Both the position numbers and the translations under genes were made by a program. From contig UQMA01000004.1 in NCBI GenBank assembly GCA_900542055.1, positions 9,295 through 73,294 of the forward strand: a stretch of DNA of 64,000 nucleotides, in the 5' to 3' direction. The notes under the pieces were generated by a model. That model was not told the DNA's origin and did not search any database. It was given only the letters and a program-made list of their open reading frames with translations. Shown here one piece after another: positions 9,601-18,202 of the stretch (within the stretch, counting starts at the first letter, position 1; each line of letters begins with the position of its first letter). This DNA is from an uncultured Azospirillum sp. GTDB lineage: Bacteria; Pseudomonadota; Alphaproteobacteria; RF32; CAG-239.

Positions 9601-11618
9601 GCGATGAAAGTGAAAAAGGCTATAGCCTTACTTATGAAGGCAAAGCAAAAGCCGATAAAGATATTTACAAATCAATGCTCAAAACTATTACCCGTGAGGA
9701 CGATGGAAGTTACAGTGCGGCCAACGGACATATTCACGGTCAAGATTACAGCACAATCAGAGGAAGGGTCGAAGCTGCGGCAAAATCAGTTACGATTGAG
9801 CATGAAATATACAAAGATGTTCAAAATTCAGGAACGCAGCTTACAGAGGCAGAAAAATCGTTTATCAAGACGCATGAAGCCAATATGGATAAGTTAGGAC
9901 TGCAAAACGAACAACAAACCGACAATTCGGCAAAAGCGGGAAATACAACCGAACTTGAAAGCAAAGGTTTGAATAATGCCGAAAATAAAACCGTTGAAAA
10001 TAATGATACTGAGCAAGATAAAAATATTACGCAAGAACAATCTGTTTCCGAAAATCCTTCTCAAGATCACGCGCAAAATAACGAAAAAGAAAATCAACCT
10101 GTTGCTGCCGAAAAAAATAAAGATGATGTTGAAAAACAAGCGGAAACTCCCGTTCAAGAGCCCGTTTCCAACGAAACTAAAGGCGAAGTTCACAATGGCT
10201 TTGTTAATGCAAAATATACTATTGTAGGCAAAGCGGATAATTCGGGCTATTCGCTTAAATATGAAGGAAGCACCAGAATCAATTGGAAGGTTCATCGCGC
10301 TTTGCTTAATGGCATTACTCAAGACAAAGACGGATCTTATACAACGGCGAACGGGGCTATCCGCAGTAGAAACTATAATATTGTCGTTCATAAAGTGCAA
10401 AGTGTATGTCAGGATGCCAGTATTAAAAACGGGATTTATACAGATCTAAAAAATTCTGGACGGGAGCTGACCGATGCGGAAAAAATGTTTCTTAGAGATC
10501 ATGAAAGAGAAATGAAAAAATATGGTATCAAAATGAGTGATTTATCCGCACCAAGCAAGTCAAACTCTGAAACCGTCAATACTCCTTCACGCAATGAAAC
10601 ACATACAGTTGAAGCTAAAGAACCAGTTGAAAAGACTTCGACCCAAACTCATGAAACTGTTAAAGAAAGTACAACTTCTGATAATAGCGACAGAGTTGCT
10701 GTTCCTACTGTGGAAAACGATGGTTATATGACCACTTCTTCCGGACTTTCTTTCAAGATTGAAGGCAATGGTGACATTGTTTACAAAACTGTAATGAGCG
10801 CCGAACAAACGGCAAAAGCTGATGCTGAGGTTTATAAAGCTTTGTTTGCAAAAATGAATGCAACTCACGAAGCCGGTGTCGGAGAGTTGGCATTTATGAG
10901 TGATTATGCTAAAGAACATAATCTCAGTTTTGGCGGCAGCGCTCAATTGGCTGAAAATCAGGCGGCAAGTCATAGCAGTATGTCTGAAGCAAAGACTGCT
11001 GAAACTGAAACTCCTAAAAAAACAACGCCTCAATATTCTGCTTCACGCAGCAGAGTTAATGATGATGTTTATGGCCATTCAGGAAAAGGCAAAACAGAGT
11101 TTTCTAATGGAGAAGGAGCGCACACTGAAACGGCTCAGTCTCAGCAAAATGCGGCTGAAATTGACACTCAGCACCGTATTAGCCAGTACCGAGGTATAAA
11201 AGGACATTATACTTTTATCAGCCATGGAGCGGGAGAGCCGGAAGTCGATACTCAATATTTGAGAAATGTTCCGATAAATAATACGCTTCGTTCTCACCTC
11301 AGAGCAACTCATGAATGGAATGCCAATGCTAGCAGAACATCCTATTTGGGAGGATTTATTCAAGGCAATACAGATGATGCCGATGCCAAATTGCATAATT
11401 TCTGCAAAAACCTTGAAGGCAGCGATGTTGTTTACCGAGATATGCAGAAGCGCATTTCAAAGGGATATGAGCCGACGCAGGTTGAACAACGCTGGATGAA
11501 AGGATTCGAAAAAGATATCCGTACGTTGGGACTTGATTATGTAGGCGGAGAATTGACACCGGTTAAAAATCCGCTGACATTATTTCAACAAAGAAACAAT
11601 GCCGGCTGCGGTCGATAA
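6657..11618 (+). CDS. Very large repeat protein of unknown function (1653 residues)
   Basis: I do not recognise a family. No signal peptide. Residues 1-440 are charged and helical. Four hydrophobic, Ala/Gly-rich stretches lie near 444-470, 509-535, 582-600 and 678-695, separated by Lys-rich helices, so this part may sit in or on a membrane. From about 880 there are long E/Q/N/T-rich linkers separating repeat units. Units near 968-1082 and 1176-1296 are clear copies (KYTI.G, GYSL.YEG, DGSY..ANG, IY.D..NSG..LT.AEK.F...HE..M.K.G). A degenerate one lies near 1355-1427 and a last one near 1511-1635 ends VYRDMQK...LGLDYVGGELT. Own promoter, own terminator, monocistronic. The linkers resemble those in the proteins at 44140 and 45644. 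Confidence 0.85.
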   Translation: MAEIDNEIEELLKTLSGDLEGVSGLVDKLSQLSNYGIDGPLVMQVDEAIKRIQNFAEQKLESFEIEGLTPEGAEKYQQYLYISNSKEDVDEQTQERNTKINGEIAPLVAQYEEDTNSGNIDENEDIVANAEAWDKETADIQPIEEITHEDGVKRQQVTNDFESFGGFFSSLDEKTAKEVAELARLESIQDLAQKAPTEDKEANKKAYIEKTSEVLDQTGVQLWQEYQKQLYVKEHPELQGDYDFAADEQLEPKVDNPAEYIEAMPEDKIKEADKRIENGEELSITEMAQMCKGRPLLNKPARQELMSVIERAGKAEKIEGDELVALQFLLNETKRVPEYNKLADKEHVSSAQKHLDAFRSRLSAVRNYQDKINTQAVTFDHNTFSDKEVLKSAWTNVSCTRGAALVQKAEHMSLMTKAKGIWEKVKVWDKKQTEKHPKLYPLAKTMVLNTTVSVTTGIAGMTALSGYRLYKQVKNNYNDYKQKAEKAKAEGKEFPKNYRSYFFSKENKEAAVAMGTTALLSAVSVGFGAASVAEHGLSSVTGLAGRLAEGHASAGGSMLSGFVERVKNFDWKNAAISARTASATAISVASGIVAGEFAAQKQRQFEKQLDTMLQQYGAELPTDKKTLKLRSSDPQAYILEVLNQNKLNLKQDKITELNDIAKNVVIKRKEKNFKRWGTLGGSAMGLAFAGFFGAKQDLESQQAQTSQETALNTDTGLRAGASEQAGAYFNENDGNVTLGEKINENDSILNTKIYEQKDSFMQWKEEQANLTGGENSDSHMFEQTAAADGIDINNLSSEQQHDLDMLFKRYPRAASLILEGNADPAVGDTPSNGVLTSAKLQSMYESGQIDEAKLKDMVKFAGEHFDARGNFTGPDAEALNAEAKAWSNAHAHSNSEQHHSTSTRHSNGGTRLEDVEKPQTSNEPQGNSETPAADEPVEEQKTPENSAENSEQQQETPVAAANEPVQGEITKKGINLKYTIEGDESEKGYSLTYEGKAKADKDIYKSMLKTITREDDGSYSAANGHIHGQDYSTIRGRVEAAAKSVTIEHEIYKDVQNSGTQLTEAEKSFIKTHEANMDKLGLQNEQQTDNSAKAGNTTELESKGLNNAENKTVENNDTEQDKNITQEQSVSENPSQDHAQNNEKENQPVAAEKNKDDVEKQAETPVQEPVSNETKGEVHNGFVNAKYTIVGKADNSGYSLKYEGSTRINWKVHRALLNGITQDKDGSYTTANGAIRSRNYNIVVHKVQSVCQDASIKNGIYTDLKNSGRELTDAEKMFLRDHEREMKKYGIKMSDLSAPSKSNSETVNTPSRNETHTVEAKEPVEKTSTQTHETVKESTTSDNSDRVAVPTVENDGYMTTSSGLSFKIEGNGDIVYKTVMSAEQTAKADAEVYKALFAKMNATHEAGVGELAFMSDYAKEHNLSFGGSAQLAENQAASHSSMSEAKTAETETPKKTTPQYSASRSRVNDDVYGHSGKGKTEFSNGEGAHTETAQSQQNAAEIDTQHRISQYRGIKGHYTFISHGAGEPEVDTQYLRNVPINNTLRSHLRATHEWNANASRTSYLGGFIQGNTDDADAKLHNFCKNLEGSDVVYRDMQKRISKGYEPTQVEQRWMKGFEKDIRTLGLDYVGGELTPVKNPLTLFQQRNNAGCGR
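9560..11562 (+). repeat. Internal protein-level repeats (about 115-125 residues each)
   Basis: Four units inside the 6657 gene: about 9560-9902, 10183-10545, 10720-10939 (shortened) and 11189-11562. The first two are easily aligned. The last two share mainly the C-terminal half, with the pattern [IV]Y+D followed by T..E..F and a final MxKxGL. DNA identity is low, so these are old duplications. Confidence 0.7.
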
Positions 11619-11632
11619 AAAAATGCTGTTTG

Positions 11633-11668
11633 AAGAAAAACTCCCGAAAATCGGGAGTTTTTCTTTTG
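11633..11668 (+). terminator. Rho-independent terminator after the 6657 gene
   Basis: A perfect 15-base-pair stem (arms 11633-11647 and 11651-11665, loop AAA) whose descending arm is TCGGGAGTTTTTCTT. It begins 14 bases after the stop codon. Confidence 0.9.
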
Positions 11669-11678
11669 TATAAAGCAT

Positions 11679-11766
11679 AAAAAACGCCTTGCCGTCATAA
11701 AGACACAAGGCGCTGTTTTCTGCCGGTGAGCTGATTGGGGGTCAAGACTATAAATAGCAGAAAACT
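11679..11766 (-). ncRNA. Candidate small RNA with own promoter and terminator
   Basis: On the minus strand, a promoter (TTGCTT, 17 bases, TAAAAT) predicts a start near 11766. The RNA would begin at once with GUUUUCUGC, which pairs with GCAGAAAAC 33 bases later (genomic arms 11757-11765 and 11715-11723). It would end in a second hairpin, CGCCUUG...CAAGGCG (arms 11706-11712 and 11685-11691), followed by six U at 11684-11679. That is a complete sRNA architecture of about 88 nt. The first loop is C-rich and single-stranded (GACCCCCAAUCAG). No open reading frame of note. It lacks SRP RNA, tmRNA and RNase P signatures. Class unknown; not seen expressed. Confidence 0.6.
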
Positions 11767-11772
11767 GATATA

Positions 11773-11801
11773 ATTTTACATTAGTTTTATATATAAAGCA
11801 A
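11773..11801 (-). promoter_or_regulatory. Promoter of the candidate small RNA
   Basis: Minus strand TTGCTT (genomic 11796-11801), spacer of 17, TAAAAT (genomic 11773-11778). It sits divergent to murI, about 80 bases from its start codon. Confidence 0.5.
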
Positions 11802-11881
11802 GTGGCTAAATTTTTTTAGTGAAAAAATAATCCAAAGGTTTTATGTTCAGAGTGTTTTAATGATTGTTAAAATGAGGAAAA

Positions 11882-12661
11882 ATGAAAATAGGCGTCTTTG
11901 ATTCGGGACTTGGCGGGCTGGTGATAACTAAAGCTTTTATCAATAAAATGCCGGAATACGATTATTTATATTATGGTGATTCGGCGCACTTGCCTTATGG
12001 AGATAAAACCTCCGGACAAATTTTAAGCTATACGCTGTCGGCCATGCGTTATATGATAGCTAATGACTGCAAAATTATTATTATTGCATGCAATACGGCC
12101 ACTTCGATAGCTCTTCGCTATATTCAGCAGCGTTTTATCCCTGAAGTTGCCCCCGATATTAAAGTTTTGGGAGTCGTGATTCCGACGGTTGAAGTTGCGG
12201 TTATGAAACAAGCTCAAAAAATCGGGGTGGTGGCGACATCGGCAACAGTGCGTTCACATATATATCAAACTGAATTGCATAAATTGAATCCTCAGCTCAA
12301 TGTTTTGGAAATTGCCGCTCCAGAATTGGTTCCAGCAATTGAAAATAACAATTTTGCATATGCCGAAGAGTTTGTTCGTGAATATTCACGCTCATTCATT
12401 GATTTTGACAGTTTAATTCTCGGCTGCACGCATTATCCGTTGCTGAAAGATGTTTTCCGCCGCTATTTGCCGAGAACAGCTGTTATTTCGCAAGATGAGC
12501 TTATGGCTGAAAAATTACGAGATTATTTAAAAAGACATCCTGAAATAAACGAAAAACTAACTCAAAAAGGCGAAAAAAGTTTTAGGGTCAGTGCCTTAAA
12601 TCAACAGGCCGAAAAAGTTGCGCAAATGCTTTTTTCGGGAATTTCATTGATAAAAGCCTAA
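11882..12661 (+). CDS. murI: Glutamate racemase
   Basis: 259 residues, normal length. Both catalytic cysteines are present in their motifs: IIIACNTATSIA near residue 68 and ILGCTHYPLL near 182. The opening GVFDSGLGGL is the Asp/Ser substrate loop, and YYGDSAHLPYG follows near 30. It supplies D-glutamate for peptidoglycan precursors in the cytoplasm. ATG is preceded by AATGAGGAAAA. The 263-base gap upstream holds the previous terminator and the minus-strand small-RNA candidate. hslV follows after 70 bases. Confidence 0.96.
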   Translation: MKIGVFDSGLGGLVITKAFINKMPEYDYLYYGDSAHLPYGDKTSGQILSYTLSAMRYMIANDCKIIIIACNTATSIALRYIQQRFIPEVAPDIKVLGVVIPTVEVAVMKQAQKIGVVATSATVRSHIYQTELHKLNPQLNVLEIAAPELVPAIENNNFAYAEEFVREYSRSFIDFDSLILGCTHYPLLKDVFRRYLPRTAVISQDELMAEKLRDYLKRHPEINEKLTQKGEKSFRVSALNQQAEKVAQMLFSGISLIKA

Positions 12662-12731
12662 TATCTCACTTGCAAAGTCCGACTTTTTTTCTTACATAGT
12701 AAATACATTTAATTTTTGACAAGGATACCAA

Positions 12732-13265
12732 ATGACAACCATTTTATGCATACGCAAAGGTTCGGATGTTGTGATTGCCGGTGATGGACAGGCAACACTC
12801 GGAGAAACGGTTATTTTTAAATCAAAATCGGTTAAAGTCCGCCGTATCGGCAACGGCAAAATCATTGCAGGATTTGCCGGCGCGGCTGCTGACGGCATTA
12901 CGTTGATTGAACGTTTGGAAGGTAAATTGGAAAAATATGCCTATCAGTTGAAACGGGCGGCTGTCGAATTGGCAAAAGATTGGCGAATGGATAAATATTT
13001 ACGCCAGCTGCAAGCTTTTATGATTGTGGCTGATAAGGATGTATCGCTTGTTATTTCTGGAACCGGCGAAGTTATGGAGCCCGATGACGGAATTATAGGC
13101 ATAGGCAGCGGCGGCAATTATGCGATGGCAGCGGCTAAAGCTTTATATGACATAGAGGGGTTGAGTCTGGAAGAAATAGCCCGCAAAGCAATGAATATTG
13201 CGGGAGATATAGATGTTTACACCAACCATAATTTGATTATTGAAAAGGTATCTCAGCATGACTAG
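12732..13265 (+). CDS. hslV: HslV, peptidase subunit of the HslUV (ClpYQ) protease
   Basis: 177 residues, the length of E. coli HslV. After Met removal the protein starts with the catalytic Thr (TTILCIRKG). Conserved blocks are [27 protein letters not shown], and [17 protein letters not shown], then [16 protein letters not shown]. It forms the double hexameric proteolytic core of the ATP-dependent HslUV protease that degrades misfolded and regulatory proteins in the cytoplasm. The start has AAGGATACCA upstream. It overlaps hslU by eight bases, indicating coupled expression. Confidence 0.96.
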   Translation: MTTILCIRKGSDVVIAGDGQATLGETVIFKSKSVKVRRIGNGKIIAGFAGAAADGITLIERLEGKLEKYAYQLKRAAVELAKDWRMDKYLRQLQAFMIVADKDVSLVISGTGEVMEPDDGIIGIGSGGNYAMAAAKALYDIEGLSLEEIARKAMNIAGDIDVYTNHNLIIEKVSQHD

Positions 13266-14574
13266 TACAAATTTCAGTCCGAGAGAAATAGTTTCGGAAC
13301 TTGATAGATATATTATCGGCCAAAATGAGGCTAAAAAAGCAGTGGCTATCGCTTTGCGCAACCGTTGGCGCAGAATGCAGGTTGAAGAACATTTGCGGGA
13401 TGAAATTGTTCCGAAAAATATTTTGATGGTCGGACCGACAGGAGTGGGAAAAACCGAAATTTCACGCCGTTTGGCAAAATTGGCAAAGGCTCCTTTTATT
13501 AAAGTTGAAGCAACAAAATTTACCGAAATCGGCTATGTCGGCAGAGATGTGGAATCTATTATCCGTGATTTGTTGGATATTGCCATTGCACAAAACAAGA
13601 CCAATATGCGCAAAGCTGTTGAAGAAAAAGCTTCTTTGACGGCGGAAGAACGGATTCTCGAGGCGTTGGTCGGCGTGTCGGCCAGTGAAGATACAAAACA
13701 AAAATTTCGCCAAATGTTTCGCAGCGGCGAGCTTGATGAACGTGAAATTGAAATCAGTGTTGTAGATGTTCAATCAAATACTATGCCGACAATGGAAATT
13801 CCGGGAATGCCTGGAGCGCAAATGGGAATGATAAGCCTTGGCGATATTCTCGGAAAATCTCTGGGAGATAAGTACAAAAACAAAAAAATGTCGGTTTCAG
13901 ATGCACGAAAAGTGGTTATGCAGGAAGAATGCGACAAGCTTATCGATGATGAAAAAATTATTTCATCAGCCATCAAAGCCGTTGAAAATGACGGAATAGT
14001 TTTTATTGATGAAATCGATAAAATCAGCGGGCGCGATGATCGCCGCGGCGGCGATGTATCACGCGAAGGCGTTCAAAGAGATTTATTGCCATTGATTGAA
14101 GGAACGACTGTGTCTACTAAACATGGCATGGTTAAAACCAATCATATTTTATTTATATGTTCAGGAGCTTTTCACCTTTCAAAACCATCTGATTTGCTGC
14201 CTGAACTGCAAGGTCGATTGCCAATCAGAGTTGAATTGCAAGCTTTAACGCATAATGATTTTGTTCGTATTTTAACAGAACCGGAAGCAAATTTAATCGA
14301 TCAATATAAAGCTTTGTTGAAAACAGAAAATTTTGAACTTGAGTTTTTGCCGGAGGCCATAGACCGCATCGCCGATGTGGCTGTTCAAATTAATGAAAAT
14401 GTTGAAAATATAGGCGCGCGCCGTTTGCATACGGTTTTAGAAATATTGCTTGAAGATATTAGTTTTACGGCTTCTGACCGTAGTGGCGATAAAGTTTTGA
14501 TTACCCCGCAAATGGTAGATGAGCGTTTAGGCAAATATACAGCGGTCAGCGATTTATCGAAGTTTATTCTCTGA
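13258..14574 (+). CDS. hslU: HslU, ATPase subunit of the HslUV protease
   Basis: 438 residues from the ATG at 13258 (the TTG further upstream is inside hslV and less likely; AAAGG lies before the ATG). Walker A is [10 protein letters not shown] near residue 60 and Walker [11 protein letters not shown] near 247. [29 protein letters not shown] and the sensor-2 [10 protein letters not shown] are also present. The I-domain between the Walker motifs is of ordinary size. The AAA+ ring unfolds substrates into HslV; the C-terminus ([13 protein letters not shown]) is the tail that docks into HslV. The TGA overlaps the ATG of hemW by one base. Confidence 0.97.
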   Translation: MTSTNFSPREIVSELDRYIIGQNEAKKAVAIALRNRWRRMQVEEHLRDEIVPKNILMVGPTGVGKTEISRRLAKLAKAPFIKVEATKFTEIGYVGRDVESIIRDLLDIAIAQNKTNMRKAVEEKASLTAEERILEALVGVSASEDTKQKFRQMFRSGELDEREIEISVVDVQSNTMPTMEIPGMPGAQMGMISLGDILGKSLGDKYKNKKMSVSDARKVVMQEECDKLIDDEKIISSAIKAVENDGIVFIDEIDKISGRDDRRGGDVSREGVQRDLLPLIEGTTVSTKHGMVKTNHILFICSGAFHLSKPSDLLPELQGRLPIRVELQALTHNDFVRILTEPEANLIDQYKALLKTENFELEFLPEAIDRIADVAVQINENVENIGARRLHTVLEILLEDISFTASDRSGDKVLITPQMVDERLGKYTAVSDLSKFIL

Positions 14575-15662
14575 TGGAACGTTTGGGCGTTTATATTCAT
14601 TGGCCGTATTGCAAAAGCAAATGTCCTTATTGTGATTTTTTCAGCAAAGTCGACAAAAATATTGATGAGCAGCAGATTGTAAAATCTTATTTAGATGACT
14701 TGTCTTACTATCGGAAAATGAATGACGGCTATCAAGTCGAAAGCATCTTTTTCGGCGGAGGAACGCCGTCATTGCTGAAACCTCAGTCGATAAGCTGCAT
14801 AATTGATAAAATAGTTGCTTTATGGCCTTGTTCCGAAAAAATCGAGATTTCTCTTGAAGCTAATCCGAACACAAATCATGGTACATTGTTTGCCGATTTG
14901 CGACAAGCCGGAATTAATAGACTGTCTTTAGGAGTTCAAGCTCTGAATTCGAAAGATTTGAAATTTCTTGGACGGACGCACAGCTTAGAGCAAGCATTGT
15001 CTTCCATAGATTCAGTGCAGAAAAATTTTGATAATCATTCAATTGATATTATCTATGCTCGTCCGTTTCAAACTGTATTGGATTGGAAAAAAGAATTAAA
15101 ATTTGCCTGTGATTTAGGATTAAAACATTTATCCTTGTACCAATTGACGATAGAAGAAAATACAGTTTTTGCCCGCCGAGGAATTATGCCTGCCAAAGAA
15201 GAAACAGCTTGCAAAATGTATGAGGTTTCGGAACAGATATTGGATGATAACGGCTATTCCCGTTATGAGGTTTCAAATTATGCGCGGCAAGGTTTTGAAT
15301 GTAAGCACAATTTGGGATATTGGCAGGGATATGATTATATCGGTATCGGAAACGGAGCTGTTGGCCGTGTTCATCAAGGAAAAAATTTACTGAATACTTT
15401 TTATCATCGCCGATTCGAAATTATAACACCGAACGAAAGAGCTGAAGAGTTACTGATAATGGGGCTGCGCCTGCGTTCGGGAATTGAAAAAAAACATTTT
15501 GAAAAACAGTGCGGAATAGATTTTCATTCTGCGGTAAATAAAATATTTTTTGAACAGTTTAAAAAAGAAGGGTTGCTTGTAGAAAATGATACTGACATCA
15601 AAGCAACTTCAGCAGGCAATATGGTATTAAATTATATTATAGAACATTTATGCGGCTTATAA
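14574..15662 (+). CDS. hemW: HemW-like radical SAM protein (putative heme chaperone)
   Basis: 362 residues. The 4Fe-4S motif is CKSKCPYC near residue 14 (CxxxCxxC), preceded by VYIHWP as in HemW. FGGGTPSLL near 60 is the SAM glycine motif, and EANPN near 105 and RLSLGVQALN near 122 also match. The C-terminal HemW region carries LGYWQGYDYIGIGNGA. HemW was long annotated as oxygen-independent coproporphyrinogen oxidase but lacks the second substrate motif of HemN and appears to act as a heme chaperone. It overlaps hslU by one base, forming an hslV-hslU-hemW run. Confidence 0.92.
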   Translation: MERLGVYIHWPYCKSKCPYCDFFSKVDKNIDEQQIVKSYLDDLSYYRKMNDGYQVESIFFGGGTPSLLKPQSISCIIDKIVALWPCSEKIEISLEANPNTNHGTLFADLRQAGINRLSLGVQALNSKDLKFLGRTHSLEQALSSIDSVQKNFDNHSIDIIYARPFQTVLDWKKELKFACDLGLKHLSLYQLTIEENTVFARRGIMPAKEETACKMYEVSEQILDDNGYSRYEVSNYARQGFECKHNLGYWQGYDYIGIGNGAVGRVHQGKNLLNTFYHRRFEIITPNERAEELLIMGLRLRSGIEKKHFEKQCGIDFHSAVNKIFFEQFKKEGLLVENDTDIKATSAGNMVLNYIIEHLCGL

Positions 15663-15707
15663 AAAATTAACCTCTTTGTATTATGTTTCGTTACATGGGG
15701 GAAAAAT

Positions 15708-16997
15708 ATGTTAAAGCGCTGGTTAGACACTCTTAAAATTTATGCTGATTGCCGAATGTTAGTAATGATTGGCTTGGGTTTTTCAAGTGGATTTCCTCTG
15801 CTTTTGGTTTCAGGCACATTGTCGCTGTGGCTTAAGGATAGTGGTTTGAGCTATGCCTTAATAGGCGCATTTGCTCTGGTTAAAAGCCCATACAGTTTTA
15901 AATGGGCTTGGTCGCCTCTGATTGATCGTATACGGCTGCCTTTATTCAGTCGACTTGGTCGTCGTCGGGGATGGGCTTTGTTTACGCAAATTTGTTTGAT
16001 GATTTCTTTGCTGTCGATGTCGCGTTTAACGCCATCGGTTGAAAATATGCATCTTATGGCTTTGGTTGCAATGTCGGTTGTGTTTTGCTCAGCATCTCAG
16101 GACATCGTAGTTGATTCTTTCCGTATTGACAGTTTTAATGATAAAGAACAAGGCGCCGGTTCAGCCGTATTTGTTTTGGGCTATCGTATAGGAATGATAT
16201 TTTCCGGAGCTTTTGCTTTATTGCTTGCCGATTATATGAGCTGGAACAGAGTCTATATGATAATGTCTGTCGGAGCTGTTGTCGGTATGATTACCGTTAT
16301 TTTTTCGCGGGAGCCTGAAAAAGATAGTTCTTATCATGAACCTTCAGCCGCAAGATTGCCTTTTTATCCGAGATTAAAACGCTTTTTAAAGCGTTCGATA
16401 GTTGCTCCTTTTATTGATTTTATGGGACACCGCGGGTGGGGATTAATATTAATTTTTATTTTGCTTTATCGGTTGAGTGATGATTATAAAGCGCCGATGG
16501 CCAATGTTTTTTATGACGACATGGGTTTTACAAAAGCTCAAATCGGATATGCTTCCAAAATATATGGTATGATAGCTACGATTATCGGAGGTTTGGTTGG
16601 CGGACTGATTGTCGGACGCAAAGGTTTGAAATACAGCCTGATGTTGGCGGGAATTCTGCAGGGGGTGACCAATCTTGTTTATGTTGCGCAAGCCATGATG
16701 GGCAATAATATTTATATGCTGGGAGTTACGATTTGTGCCGATAATTTGGCCGGCGGAATGGCAACCACAGCTTTAGTCGCTTATTTGTCATCATTGTGCA
16801 GCGTGGCTTATACGGCAACGCAATATGCTTTATTATCATCATTAATGAGCCTGACACGTGATGTTTTATCTTCAAGCAGCGGATATGTTGCCGATGCTAT
16901 GAGTTGGCCGGTTTTCTTTTTTAGTGTGGCTTTGTTGGTTCTTCCTGCATTGTTTCTGCTTTTTTATATGATAAAAAAAGACATTATCAGAGATTGA
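15708..16997 (+). CDS. ampG: AmpG-like MFS muropeptide permease
   Basis: 429 residues with about 12 to 14 hydrophobic segments. AmpG hallmarks are GFSSGFPLLLVSGTLSLWL near residue 20, the KWAWSPLIDR segment near 65, GRRRGW near 85, and SASQDIVVDSFRID near 128. It imports GlcNAc-anhydroMurNAc muropeptides across the inner membrane for recycling. This fits the lytic transglycosylase and S66 peptidase genes elsewhere in the window. The ATG has a G/A-rich GGGGGAAAAAT just before it. It stands 45 bases after hemW and may be read on the same transcript. Confidence 0.85.
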   Translation: MLKRWLDTLKIYADCRMLVMIGLGFSSGFPLLLVSGTLSLWLKDSGLSYALIGAFALVKSPYSFKWAWSPLIDRIRLPLFSRLGRRRGWALFTQICLMISLLSMSRLTPSVENMHLMALVAMSVVFCSASQDIVVDSFRIDSFNDKEQGAGSAVFVLGYRIGMIFSGAFALLLADYMSWNRVYMIMSVGAVVGMITVIFSREPEKDSSYHEPSAARLPFYPRLKRFLKRSIVAPFIDFMGHRGWGLILIFILLYRLSDDYKAPMANVFYDDMGFTKAQIGYASKIYGMIATIIGGLVGGLIVGRKGLKYSLMLAGILQGVTNLVYVAQAMMGNNIYMLGVTICADNLAGGMATTALVAYLSSLCSVAYTATQYALLSSLMSLTRDVLSSSSGYVADAMSWPVFFFSVALLVLPALFLLFYMIKKDIIRD

Positions 16998-17017
16998 ATA
17001 AAACGTTTATTTATATC

Positions 17018-17046
17018 TTGCCAAGCATGACTAATTAGGGCATGAT
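17018..17046 (+). promoter_or_regulatory. Probable promoter for tgt
   Basis: TTGCCA at 17018-17023, a 17-base spacer, and CATGAT at 17041-17046. It lies 30 bases before the tgt ATG in the gap after ampG. Confidence 0.4.
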
Positions 17047-17075
17047 GATATATTCAACAATAAACGGAAAAAGAT

Positions 17076-18200
17076 ATGTCGCTAAAATTTGATATTTTAA
17101 AAACCGTCGGCAAATCGCGCCGCGGACAACTTCATACAAAGCACGGAATTGTAAACACGCCTGCATTTATGCCGGTGGGGACTTGTGCAACCGTAAAAGC
17201 AATGATGCCTGAATCCGTTGCTGCTACCGGAGCAGAAATTTTGCTTGGAAACACATATCATTTGATGTTGCGTCCGGGGGCGGATTTAGTCGAAAAAATG
17301 GGCGGTTTGCATAAATTTATGAATTGGAATAAACCTATTTTGACAGATTCCGGCGGCTTTCAGGTTATGAGTTTGAGCGGTTTGCGTAAAATCGGCGAAG
17401 ATGGGGTGTCTTTTGCTTCGCACATTGACGGCAAACGCTACTTTTTATCACCGGAAGAATCTATTAAAATCCAGCATAAACTCGATTCCAATATTACTAT
17501 GTGTTTTGACGAATGCGTTAAATTACCCGCACCGCACGATAAGGTGGCAAAGTCTATGGAAATGTCTATGAGATGGGCAAAAAGAAGCAAACAGGCTTTT
17601 GTTGATCGTGACGGATATGGAATATTCGGAATTCAGCAAGGGGGAGATTATGAAGACTTGCGCCGTATTTCAGCACAAAAACTGTGTGAAATAGGTTTTG
17701 ATGGCTATGCTATCGGGGGGCTTGCCGTAGGAGAAGGGCAAGAAACCATGTTTAAAGTTTTGGATTATGCTCCGCAAACTTTGCCGGCAGATAAGCCTCG
17801 TTATTTGATGGGAGTCGGCCGGCCTGATGATATTGTCGGTGCGGTTTTACGCGGGGTTGATATGTTTGACTGTGTTATGCCGACGCGTTCTGGACGAACT
17901 TCTCAGGCTTTTACCCGTTTTGGCACAATAAATATCCGCAATGCGCGTCATAAAGAAGATCCTCGTCCTTTGGAAGAAGGGTGTGATTGTCCGCTTTGCA
18001 CTGGTTATTCCCGTGCGTATATTCACCATTTGCAAAAAGCTAATGAAGTTTTGGCGGTTATGCTTTTGACCTGGCACAATATACGTTATTATCAACGCTT
18101 AATGGCAGGGCTTCGTCAAGCTATTGAAAATGATAATTTAGATGATTTTACGGCTCGTTTTTATGCTGAGCAAAAACAAGGTGATATTGAGGAGTTATAA
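17076..18200 (+). CDS. tgt: tRNA-guanine transglycosylase
   Basis: 374 residues, normal length for bacterial Tgt. The catalytic aspartates are in [12 protein letters not shown] near residue 92 and [14 protein letters not shown] near 265. The zinc site is [17 protein letters not shown] near 308-324 (three Cys, one His). It exchanges guanine-34 for preQ1 in tRNAs with GUN anticodons, the first tRNA-bound step of queuosine synthesis. No other queuosine gene is in the window. The LOG-family gene follows after two bases. Confidence 0.97.
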   Translation: MSLKFDILKTVGKSRRGQLHTKHGIVNTPAFMPVGTCATVKAMMPESVAATGAEILLGNTYHLMLRPGADLVEKMGGLHKFMNWNKPILTDSGGFQVMSLSGLRKIGEDGVSFASHIDGKRYFLSPEESIKIQHKLDSNITMCFDECVKLPAPHDKVAKSMEMSMRWAKRSKQAFVDRDGYGIFGIQQGGDYEDLRRISAQKLCEIGFDGYAIGGLAVGEGQETMFKVLDYAPQTLPADKPRYLMGVGRPDDIVGAVLRGVDMFDCVMPTRSGRTSQAFTRFGTINIRNARHKEDPRPLEEGCDCPLCTGYSRAYIHHLQKANEVLAVMLLTWHNIRYYQRLMAGLRQAIENDNLDDFTARFYAEQKQGDIEEL

Positions 18201-18202
18201 CG

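Noticed and set aside
9894..10400. Long minus-strand frame of 168 codons
   Set aside because: It lies fully inside the 6657 gene, is the antisense of its low-complexity K/E/N linker, and has F/I-rich composition with no ribosome site.
11679..11766. Small RNA as SRP (4.5S) RNA
   Set aside because: The conserved SRP domain IV core (GGAAGCA/GG-tetraloop region) is absent from both strands.
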